DNA of 5,336 nucleotides, from NCBI GenBank assembly GCA_002869465.1, contig PKSW01000040.1, positions 1-5,336 of the forward strand, in the 5' to 3' direction. Shown piece by piece: positions 1 through 5,336 of this stretch. Both the position numbers and the translations under genes were made by a program. How positions within the stretch are numbered: position 1 is the first letter of the stretch; every line of letters starts with the position of its first letter. The notes below the pieces were generated by a model. That model did not search any database. It worked only from the letters and a program-made list of their open reading frames with translations, and was not told the DNA's origin. Origin of the DNA: Marinilabiliales bacterium (GTDB lineage Bacteria; Bacteroidota; Bacteroidia; Bacteroidales; F082).

Positions 1-21
1 AAACGATAGATATTTTTTAAT

Positions 22-49
22 AAAAGACACCTTACAAGGTGTCTTTTTT
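22..49 (+). terminator. Intrinsic terminator of an upstream gene
   Basis: A GACACCT arm (26-32) pairs perfectly with AGGTGTC (37-43) around a 4-base TACA loop, and the stem extends through flanking A's (22-25) and T's (44-47). A run of six T's (44-49) follows, the classic rho-independent layout. It most likely ends a gene to the left of the window; an in-frame TAG at 7-9 could be that gene's stop, but this cannot be shown from so few bases. Because the left side is A-rich and preceded by T's on the opposite strand, the hairpin could also terminate leftward transcription. Confidence 0.8.
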
Positions 50-79
50 ATTTGAATTTTATCCTAAAATAAAAAAAAC

Positions 80-1330
80 ATGGAAAATCAAAAAGTAATG
101 AACCGCGGACTTGTGGTGGTTGGTGCAATCCTTATTCAGTTAGCCCTGGGCGCCATTTATGCCTGGTCTGTTTTTACACCATCGCTGGTTGCTGATGGCT
201 GGGCCAAATCTGAAACCCAATGGGTATTTGCCATCGGATTGGCCTCATTTGCAGTATTTATGGTATTTGCCGGTAAAAAACTGGCTAGTTGGGGACCTCA
301 ACGACTTGCCATAATAGGTGGCATCATCCTGGGTGTTGGTTATTTCTTAGCCGGTCTGTTAGGTGGAACTGATTTCTGGGCGCTGCTTTTATTGATCGGT
401 TTGGTAGGTGGTGCAGGTATTGGTTTTGCTTACGTAGTTCCTATCGCCGTGGGCATGCGCTGGTTCCCTGACAAAAAAGGCATGATCACCGGACTGGCTG
501 TGGCTGGTTTCGGGTTTGGCGCCCTGTTATGGGTAAAATTAGCCGGGGCATGGGGACACCTGATTGCCAACATGGGTTTATCAAACACATTTATGGCTTA
601 TGGAATTGCTTTTGCTGTGATGGTGATCATTGGTGGATTGTGGATGAAATTCCCTCCTGCCGGATGGAAACCTGCAGGCTATGAAGAAACTCAAATTACT
701 CCAGGTGCAGTAAAGAAAGATGAAAGAGAATTTTCAAGTACTGAAATGCTGGGTAAAGTTCAGTTTTACCTCATCTTCCTCACTTTTGTATTCAGCGCTG
801 GTGCTGGTTTGATGTCGATCGGGCTCATGAAATTATATCCCATGGAAGCCTTACAGGCAAACGGACTTAGTGAGTTAGAAGCCAGTGCCATCGCCGGTAC
901 GGCCATGGCGGTTTTCTTTAGTCTTGCCAATGGACTTGGAAGAATTTTATGGGGCATGCTCAGCGATAAACTCGGTCGTAAAACATCCATCATTACCATG
1001 ACTGCCATTCAGGGGATTGTCGTAATCCTTTTTACTTTTATGGCAGGCAACGAATACTTATTGTATCTCGGGGCAACCTTAATCGGGTTCAACTTTGGTG
1101 GTAACTTTGCTTTGTTCCCAACCATTACTGCCGATACTTTCGGTTCGAAAAATGTCGGGCAGAATTATCCCTGGGTATTTCTGGCCTATGGTTTTGGCGG
1201 TATCATTGGTCCTATCCTTGGCGGTAAACTGGGTGACATCGGAAACTTCCCACTTGCATTTACCATTGCTGGTATAGCGGTGCTTGTCGGAACGGTTCTG
1301 ACTATCATGGTAAAACCGGCAAAAAAATAA
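80..1330 (+). CDS. OFA-family MFS transporter (oxalate/formate antiporter-like carboxylate carrier)
   Basis: A 416-residue inner-membrane secondary carrier of the major facilitator superfamily, closest in pattern to the OFA family, whose prototype OxlT exchanges oxalate for formate. By eye there are twelve hydrophobic helices, about 10-33, 46-65, 74-93, 99-122, 133-155, 168-190, then a charged central loop 191-225, and 226-250, 265-292, 300-321, 326-347, 361-381 and 389-411. OFA-like marks include the LGAIYAWSVF helix 1, the GPQR turn after helix 2 and the AGAGLMSIG stretch in helix 7. The MFS loop 8-9 motif GMLSDKLGRK (292-301) is intact. Arg288 in helix 8 sits where OxlT has its substrate-binding arginine, but helix 11 has Tyr370 where OxlT appears to have its lysine, so oxalate need not be the substrate. 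The ATG at 80 follows an A-rich leader without Shine-Dalgarno; Met7 (base 98) is a possible alternative start. It has its own terminator and is separate from the acetate genes downstream. A monocarboxylate substrate is inferred only from context. Confidence 0.88.
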   Translation: MENQKVMNRGLVVVGAILIQLALGAIYAWSVFTPSLVADGWAKSETQWVFAIGLASFAVFMVFAGKKLASWGPQRLAIIGGIILGVGYFLAGLLGGTDFWALLLLIGLVGGAGIGFAYVVPIAVGMRWFPDKKGMITGLAVAGFGFGALLWVKLAGAWGHLIANMGLSNTFMAYGIAFAVMVIIGGLWMKFPPAGWKPAGYEETQITPGAVKKDEREFSSTEMLGKVQFYLIFLTFVFSAGAGLMSIGLMKLYPMEALQANGLSELEASAIAGTAMAVFFSLANGLGRILWGMLSDKLGRKTSIITMTAIQGIVVILFTFMAGNEYLLYLGATLIGFNFGGNFALFPTITADTFGSKNVGQNYPWVFLAYGFGGIIGPILGGKLGDIGNFPLAFTIAGIAVLVGTVLTIMVKPAKK

Positions 1331-1348
1331 AATCATACAAACTGATTG

Positions 1349-1382
1349 AAAAACGCTCGTCTTTCAGCCGGGCGTTTTTTTT
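1349..1382 (+). terminator. Intrinsic terminator of the OFA transporter gene
   Basis: AAAAACGCTCG (1349-1359) pairs with CGGGCGTTTTT (1369-1379) with one G-T wobble and a 9-base loop, followed by an uninterrupted T run to 1382. It begins 19 bases after the transporter stop codon, so the transporter and the synthetase-ackA genes are expected to be separate transcripts. Confidence 0.85.
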
Positions 1383-1424
1383 GTATAAACATATATTGTT
1401 CAGAATAAATTAACATATAAGCCC

Positions 1425-1454
1425 TGTGTAATCCGCTACATTTTAGTACTTTTG
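1425..1454 (+). promoter_or_regulatory. Candidate Bacteroidota promoter for the synthetase-ackA operon
   Basis: TACTTTTG at 1447-1454 matches the Bacteroidota -7 consensus TAnnTTTG exactly. A weak -33 element, TGTG at 1425-1428 (consensus TTTG-like), lies 18 bases upstream, within the usual spacing. Transcription would start near 1459-1462, giving a leader of about 60 bases before the ATG at 1524. The position just after a terminator and before a tight two-gene unit fits. The -7 match is seen in the sequence; the promoter role is inferred. Confidence 0.5.
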
Positions 1455-1471
1455 TTAACTAATTAACAAAA
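1450..1471. promoter_or_regulatory. Perfect palindrome overlapping the -7 box, candidate operator
   Basis: TTTTGTTAA (1450-1458) and TTAACAAAA (1463-1471) are exact inverted repeats separated by CTAA. The inner part reads TGTTA-N6-TAACA, the same half-site spacing as CRP/FNR-superfamily sites (TGTGA-N6-TCACA). The left arm overlaps the TTTTG of the -7 box and the centre lies near the predicted start of transcription, a position suited to repression. It is unlikely to be a terminator because the arms are AT-rich. The regulator is unknown. Confidence 0.45.
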
Positions 1472-1473
1472 CA

Positions 1474-1500
1474 GTAAATCAGGTTTATTAATCTGATTAC
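1474..1500 (+). repeat. Leader hairpin upstream of the synthetase gene
   Basis: AATCAGGTT (1477-1485) pairs with AATCTGATT (1490-1498) across a 4-base TATT loop, with one G-U wobble. With one bulged A the stem extends by GTA/TAC to 1474 and 1500. If the promoter at 1447-1454 is used, this lies in the 5' untranslated leader, ending 23 bases before the start codon and leaving the A-rich initiation region free. There is no T run, so it is not a terminator. It could protect the mRNA end or, as DNA, be a second protein-binding dyad. Confidence 0.4.
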
Positions 1501-1523
1501 GTGCACTTTAAGAACTTCAGAAC

Positions 1524-4208
1524 ATGCCCATAAAAAAACTTGACAGCATCTTTCGCCCCAAAAGAATCGCTTTAATTGGTGTATCCAACGACCCAAAAAG
1601 TGTTGGTGGAATTACATTAACCAACCTGGTAGGTGCCGGATACCAGGGTGTTGTATACCCGATCAACCCGAAACGTGAAGCCGTGATGGGCATCCCCTGC
1701 TACCCGGATGTAAAAAGTCTCCCTAAAACACCCGACCTGGCCGTGATCATGACAGCAGCCAATGTGGTACCAGGAATTATCAAAGAATGCGGTGAAGCTG
1801 GGATTAACGGCATCATTATCATGTCAGCAGGGTTTAAAGAAACCGGAGAAAATGGTAAAACCCTTGAAGAAAATGTAAAAAAGCAACTGGCAGCATTTCC
1901 CGGCATGCGAGTGATCGGTCCCAACTGTTTAGGTATTATTGTGCCCGGTTTGAAAATGAACGTCAGTTTTGCGAATGGCATGCCTAAAAAAGGTCATGTG
2001 GCTTTTATTTCACAATCCGGGGCTTTGTGCACATCCGTATTGGATTGGGCGCAGGAGGCCAAAATCGGATTTTCCTATTTCGTTTCTGTGGGTAATGCCA
2101 TGGATGTTACTTTTGGTGACCTGATTGATTATTTCGGCCAGGATACCAATACAAAATCCATTATTCTTTATATTGAATCACTGGTGGATGCGCGCTCGTT
2201 TATGTCAGCAGCCAGGGCATTTGCACGCAAAAAACCCATTATTGTTTATAAGGCTGGAAGATTCCCTGAATCGGCTGCTGCAGCTGCTTCACATACCGGG
2301 GCACTGGCTTCGGAAGACGATATTTATGACGCCGTGTTCAGAAGAGCCGGTTTAGCTAGGGTATACGATATTGGAAACATTTTCGATTTTACCGACCTCA
2401 TTGGCCGCAAACGGATGCCGAAAGGGTCCAGATTGGCCATAGTAACCAATGCTGGCGGACCCGGTGTAATGGCAACTGACACGCTCATCTCATTGGGTGG
2501 CAAGTTGGTGAAACTGGAAGAGCAAACCATCCAGAAATTGGATGACTTGCTTCCCTCCTACTGGTCGCATGGCAACCCGGTGGATGTGCTGGGAGATGCC
2601 ACACCAGAAAGATTTGCAAAAGCTACTGAAATTGTACTTGAGGATGAAAATGTGGATGCAATATTGGTCATTCTTACGCCCCAGGCCATGACAGACCCTA
2701 CGGGAACAGCAAAAGCCGTTGCCCTTTTGTCATCTAAAACATCCAAACTGATTATGGCAGCCTGGCTGGGAGGCCCAAGCATGCGTGGTGGCGTAGAAGT
2801 ATTCACAGAATCAGAAATTGCCGTATACACCACACCCGAGCAGGCCATCAGCGCTTTTATGACGCTTTCAAAGTATTCCCGAAACCTGGATCTTTTATAT
2901 GAAACACCAAAAGAAGTTCCTGTTTCTTTTACTTATGACCGTAAGAAATTAAGAGAGAAATATATTACTGAAGTTTTCCCGAAAGCCAAAATATTAGCTG
3001 AAGACGATTCGAAACTCCTTATCAATGATTATGGTATTGAATCAACACACCCTGAGCTAAGTAAAAATGAAGATGAGGCTGTAAAAATTGCCGAAAAGAA
3101 AGGATATCCCGTTGTACTCAAAATTCAGTCACCCGATATTTTTCATAAAACAGATGTGGGAGGTGTGGCATTGGATATCCATTCGGAGGAAGGTTTGAGA
3201 GCCGCCTATCATGATATACAGAAAACCGTTGCAAAAAGAGCACCTGACGCGCGAATTGAAGGAATTACCGTTCAAAAGATGATCGATACAGGCGATGGTG
3301 TTGAAATGATCCTTGGCATTAAAAAAGATTCCATTTTCGGAACCGTGATGCTGGTGGGTATGGGTGGTACCAAAGCCGAACTTTTTAAAGACCGGAGGCT
3401 TGAGTTTCCGCCTTTGAATGACCAGCTGGCATTTCAAATGCTCAAGTCGCTTAAGGTCTTTCCACTGCTGGAAGGCTATCGTGGCAGCAAGCCAAAAAAT
3501 ATCCAGAAACTTATTGAAGTACTTATTCGTCTATCTTATCTCGCCGCCGATTACCCTGAAATTGAGGAACTCGACATCAACCCGCTGATTGTTACAACCA
3601 AAGATGTAATCGCACTGGATGCACGAATCGTTGTTGACCAAAATGTGTTGGGCAAAAATTTACCTGAATATTCGCACCTCGTATTGCGTCCTTATCCCGA
3701 ACGACTGATCAAAAAAGATGTATTGCGCGATGGTACTCCAGTTACTTTACGGCCCATAAAACCTGAAGACGAACCCCTATGGCTAGAGATGCTGGCCAGC
3801 TGTTCAAAAGAATCTATTTATTCGAGGTTCCGTTACGATTTCCATTTTAACTCGCACGAAGTAGCTACACAATTCTGCTATATCGACTACGACCGCGAAA
3901 TGGGTATTGTTGCCGAAGTGGAACAGGATGGTCGCAAACGCCTGATTGGCGTAGGTAGGTTAATTTCTGATCCTGATGTGGTGATTGCTGAATATGCCGT
4001 GCTGGTAACCGACGAATGGCAACATAAAGAATTGGGTGTGAAATTAACAGAATATTGTGAGGAAATTGCCAGAAATGCGGGAGTTAAAAAGCTGTATGCC
4101 GAAACCACCAAAGACAATAAGGCCATGATCGCTGTTTTCAGGAAACAGGGTTTCACGGTGGAGTATGGCGATGACACCAACGTATCCGTAGTAAAAGAAT
4201 TAAATTAA
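1524..4208 (+). CDS. Fused ADP-forming acyl-CoA (acetyl-CoA) synthetase with C-terminal GNAT acetyltransferase domain
   Basis: An 894-residue cytosolic protein predicted to catalyse acyl-CoA + ADP + Pi to acid + CoA + ATP reversibly, with acetate the likely acid given ackA next door. Modules in order: CoA-binding Rossmann domain (about 8-140; IALIGVSNDPKSVGG at 15-29), succinyl-CoA-synthetase-like alpha domains (about 155-290 and 300-445), a linker, an ATP-grasp beta module (about 490-705), and GNAT (about 732-890). The phosphohistidine motif SHTGALA is present with His257, as is a conserved acidic partner, Glu218 in YIESL. The ATP-grasp part keeps the HKTDVGGV motif (His541), the second relay histidine of archaeal ACD enzymes. 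The domain order matches enterobacterial PatZ/Pat, but those have lost synthetase catalysis, so this one looks like an active synthetase. In the GNAT part Glu823 may be the catalytic base; the pyrophosphate loop reads QHKELG (833-838), with Glu836 where the Q-x-x-G-x-G/A pattern expects glycine. The ATG at 1524 is chosen because the family N-terminus (LDSIFRPKRIALIGVS) follows at once; no Shine-Dalgarno is visible. The preferred acid is uncertain: propionate or aryl acids are possible. Confidence 0.92.
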   Translation: MPIKKLDSIFRPKRIALIGVSNDPKSVGGITLTNLVGAGYQGVVYPINPKREAVMGIPCYPDVKSLPKTPDLAVIMTAANVVPGIIKECGEAGINGIIIMSAGFKETGENGKTLEENVKKQLAAFPGMRVIGPNCLGIIVPGLKMNVSFANGMPKKGHVAFISQSGALCTSVLDWAQEAKIGFSYFVSVGNAMDVTFGDLIDYFGQDTNTKSIILYIESLVDARSFMSAARAFARKKPIIVYKAGRFPESAAAAASHTGALASEDDIYDAVFRRAGLARVYDIGNIFDFTDLIGRKRMPKGSRLAIVTNAGGPGVMATDTLISLGGKLVKLEEQTIQKLDDLLPSYWSHGNPVDVLGDATPERFAKATEIVLEDENVDAILVILTPQAMTDPTGTAKAVALLSSKTSKLIMAAWLGGPSMRGGVEVFTESEIAVYTTPEQAISAFMTLSKYSRNLDLLYETPKEVPVSFTYDRKKLREKYITEVFPKAKILAEDDSKLLINDYGIESTHPELSKNEDEAVKIAEKKGYPVVLKIQSPDIFHKTDVGGVALDIHSEEGLRAAYHDIQKTVAKRAPDARIEGITVQKMIDTGDGVEMILGIKKDSIFGTVMLVGMGGTKAELFKDRRLEFPPLNDQLAFQMLKSLKVFPLLEGYRGSKPKNIQKLIEVLIRLSYLAADYPEIEELDINPLIVTTKDVIALDARIVVDQNVLGKNLPEYSHLVLRPYPERLIKKDVLRDGTPVTLRPIKPEDEPLWLEMLASCSKESIYSRFRYDFHFNSHEVATQFCYIDYDREMGIVAEVEQDGRKRLIGVGRLISDPDVVIAEYAVLVTDEWQHKELGVKLTEYCEEIARNAGVKKLYAETTKDNKAMIAVFRKQGFTVEYGDDTNVSVVKELN

Positions 4209-4217
4209 ATTGTTATC

Positions 4218-5336
4218 ATGAAGATTATCATATTGAATTGTGGTAGTTCATCCATCAAATACCAGTTGGTTGACATGCCCGAAACCGAAGTTATTGCCAA
4301 AGGCCTGGTTGAAAAAGTAGGTTTGAAGGACAGTGTGATCAAACATAAAAATGATGCAGGGGTTGACCTGAAAAAAGAAATGTCCATTCCTGACCACCAG
4401 AAAGGCATTGAAGAAGTATTGCGTATCCTGGTAAGCCCGGAGCATGGCAGCCTGAAAACATTGGAAGAGATCAGTGCCATCGGCCACCGCGTGGTGCATG
4501 GCGGCGAAGCTTTCAGTGGCAGCGTGCCGATCACCAGAGAAGTGATTGAAGCGCTGGAGGAATGCGTAGAATTGGCACCGCTGCACAATCCGCCCAACCT
4601 GGCCGGCATTTACACCATGCAAAAGCTGTTGCCTGATACGCCACAGGTAGGCGTTTTCGATACGGCTTTCCATCAGACCATGCCTGAACATGTCTATTTA
4701 TATGCTATTCCTTTCGTGTTATACGAAAAATATAAAGTACGCCGCTACGGTTTCCATGGCACCAGCCACAAATATTTTTCTCAGCGGGCTTGCGATATCC
4801 TGGGCGTAAATATAGAAGATCAAAAGATCATTACCTGCCACCTGGGCAATGGCTCCTCTATGGCGGCCATTAAAAATGGCAAATCCTTCGACACCTCCAT
4901 GGGGATGACCCCTGCCGAAGGCCTGATCATGGGTACGCGCACAGGTGATATTGATCCCGGCGCCTTGCTTTACATGGCCGAAAAAGAAGAAACCAGTATT
5001 AAGGAAACCAGCAATTTATTGAATAAATACTCGGGAATGCTGGGTATTTCAGGCATATCATCCGACATGCGCGATATTGAAAATGCCGCCAACAATGGCA
5101 ACCACAGGGCGCAACTTGCGCTGGACATGTTTGCCTACCGCGCTAAAAAATATATAGGTGCCTATACGGCTGCCATGGGCGGTGTCGATATTATTGTTTT
5201 CGCGGGTGGTATCGGGGAAAGAGACCCGGAAACCAGAAAACGGATTTTATCCGGACTGGAATTTCTTGGTATTCAACTTAACCAGGAAAACCTGGATGTA
5301 AAAGGAGAGGAAGTATTACTTTCTGCTGCATATTCG
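4218..5336 (+). CDS. ackA: Acetate kinase, 3' end cut by the window edge
   Basis: The first 373 residues of a roughly 395-400-residue acetate kinase (ASKHA fold; acetyl phosphate + ADP to acetate + ATP, reversible). Signature stretches are ILNCGSSSIKYQL near the N-terminus, GHRVVHGG (89-96), APLHNPPNL (120-128), VFDTAFH (146-152), YGFHGTSH (177-184), HLGNGSS (208-214) and AGGIGE (329-334). Residues known from Methanosarcina thermophila acetate kinase occur at identical numbers: Asn7, Arg91, His123, Asp148, His180, Asn211 and Arg241. The remaining one, Glu384, lies past the edge. The frame is open throughout with no frameshift. The gene starts 9 bases after the synthetase stop, so co-transcription and possibly translational coupling are expected; the spacer ATTGTTATC has no Shine-Dalgarno. 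No phosphotransacetylase is seen, though one could follow downstream. Related butyrate and propionate kinases share the fold, but the residue match favours acetate. Confidence 0.96.
   Translation, partial: MKIIILNCGSSSIKYQLVDMPETEVIAKGLVEKVGLKDSVIKHKNDAGVDLKKEMSIPDHQKGIEEVLRILVSPEHGSLKTLEEISAIGHRVVHGGEAFSGSVPITREVIEALEECVELAPLHNPPNLAGIYTMQKLLPDTPQVGVFDTAFHQTMPEHVYLYAIPFVLYEKYKVRRYGFHGTSHKYFSQRACDILGVNIEDQKIITCHLGNGSSMAAIKNGKSFDTSMGMTPAEGLIMGTRTGDIDPGALLYMAEKEETSIKETSNLLNKYSGMLGISGISSDMRDIENAANNGNHRAQLALDMFAYRAKKYIGAYTAAMGGVDIIVFAGGIGERDPETRKRILSGLEFLGIQLNQENLDVKGEEVLLSAAYS

Noticed and set aside
47..54. TTTATTTG as a -7 promoter box for the transporter
   Set aside because: It has one mismatch to TAnnTTTG, overlaps the terminator T run, and has no usable -33 element; too weak to annotate.
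766..1336. Minus-strand and alternate-frame open frames within the transporter gene
   Set aside because: They overlap conserved MFS helices in the true frame and show no family pattern or initiation context of their own.
1391..1400. TATATTG-like sequence as an additional promoter upstream of the synthetase
   Set aside because: The TA-to-TTG spacing is one base short and no -33 element precedes it; the AT-rich spacer would give such matches by chance.
1511..1523. Direct repeat AGAAC-TTC-AGAAC just before the synthetase start codon
   Set aside because: Only 5-base units, and it does not resemble a Shine-Dalgarno or known operator; likely chance.
2269..2291. GC-rich GCTGCTGCAGCTGC repeat-like stretch
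   Set aside because: It encodes the alanine run just before the SHTGALA phosphohistidine motif, where family members are commonly alanine-rich; it is codon composition and not a repeat element.
1700..4180. Several 68-102-codon open frames, mostly minus strand, inside the synthetase gene
   Set aside because: The 894-codon frame has continuous conserved domains across all of them, so they are shadows.
4248..4691. Minus-strand 147-codon open frame inside ackA, with an overlapping 134-codon frame at 4205-4609
   Set aside because: Both lie opposite an unmistakable acetate kinase coding frame with conserved catalytic residues. Their translations are rich in Phe, Cys and His with no recognisable domain, as expected of antisense shadows.

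Overview
The window reads as a chromosomal segment of a member of the Bacteroidota, probably a fermentative or facultative one. Supporting signs are: no start codon has a convincing Shine-Dalgarno sequence and all have A/T-rich leaders; there is an exact TAnnTTTG -7 box, the Bacteroidota sigma-factor signature, upstream of the central gene; the spacers are strongly AT-rich between coding regions of moderate GC; and the proteins look like Bacteroidota versions of their families. The phylum is inferred from these signs, and no finer rank is claimed.

Layout, all on the + strand. Bases 1-79 hold an intrinsic terminator hairpin, probably ending a gene that lies left of the window, and a very short A-rich leader. 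Bases 80-1330 encode a complete 12-helix major facilitator of the oxalate/formate antiporter (OFA) family, closed by its own terminator (1349-1382). The 193-base spacer 1331-1523 also carries a candidate promoter, a perfect 9-bp-arm palindrome overlapping its -7 box, and a 27-base leader hairpin. Bases 1524-4208 encode an 894-residue three-module protein: a fused alpha+beta ADP-forming acyl-CoA (acetyl-CoA) synthetase with a C-terminal GNAT acetyltransferase domain. Nine bases after its stop, acetate kinase (ackA) begins and runs off the right edge at codon 373, without its last few tens of residues.

The central theme is acetate and acetyl-CoA energy metabolism. The synthetase can turn acetyl-CoA, ADP and Pi into acetate, CoA and ATP in one enzyme. 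Acetate kinase makes ATP from acetyl phosphate and needs a phosphotransacetylase, which is not seen here. The two are almost certainly co-transcribed, so two alternative substrate-level phosphorylation routes share one promoter. The GNAT tail suggests a link to protein lysine acetylation, as in enterobacterial PatZ/Pat, but here the synthetase active-site histidine is kept while the acetyl-CoA-binding loop of the GNAT domain has an unusual glutamate. The upstream OFA carrier is a separate transcription unit and is a plausible importer or exporter of a small carboxylate; its substrate cannot be read from sequence.

No RNA gene, CRISPR array, insertion sequence or new system was found. The points most worth a second look are the promoter palindrome, the altered GNAT loop, the paired acetate routes and the carrier's missing helix-11 lysine.
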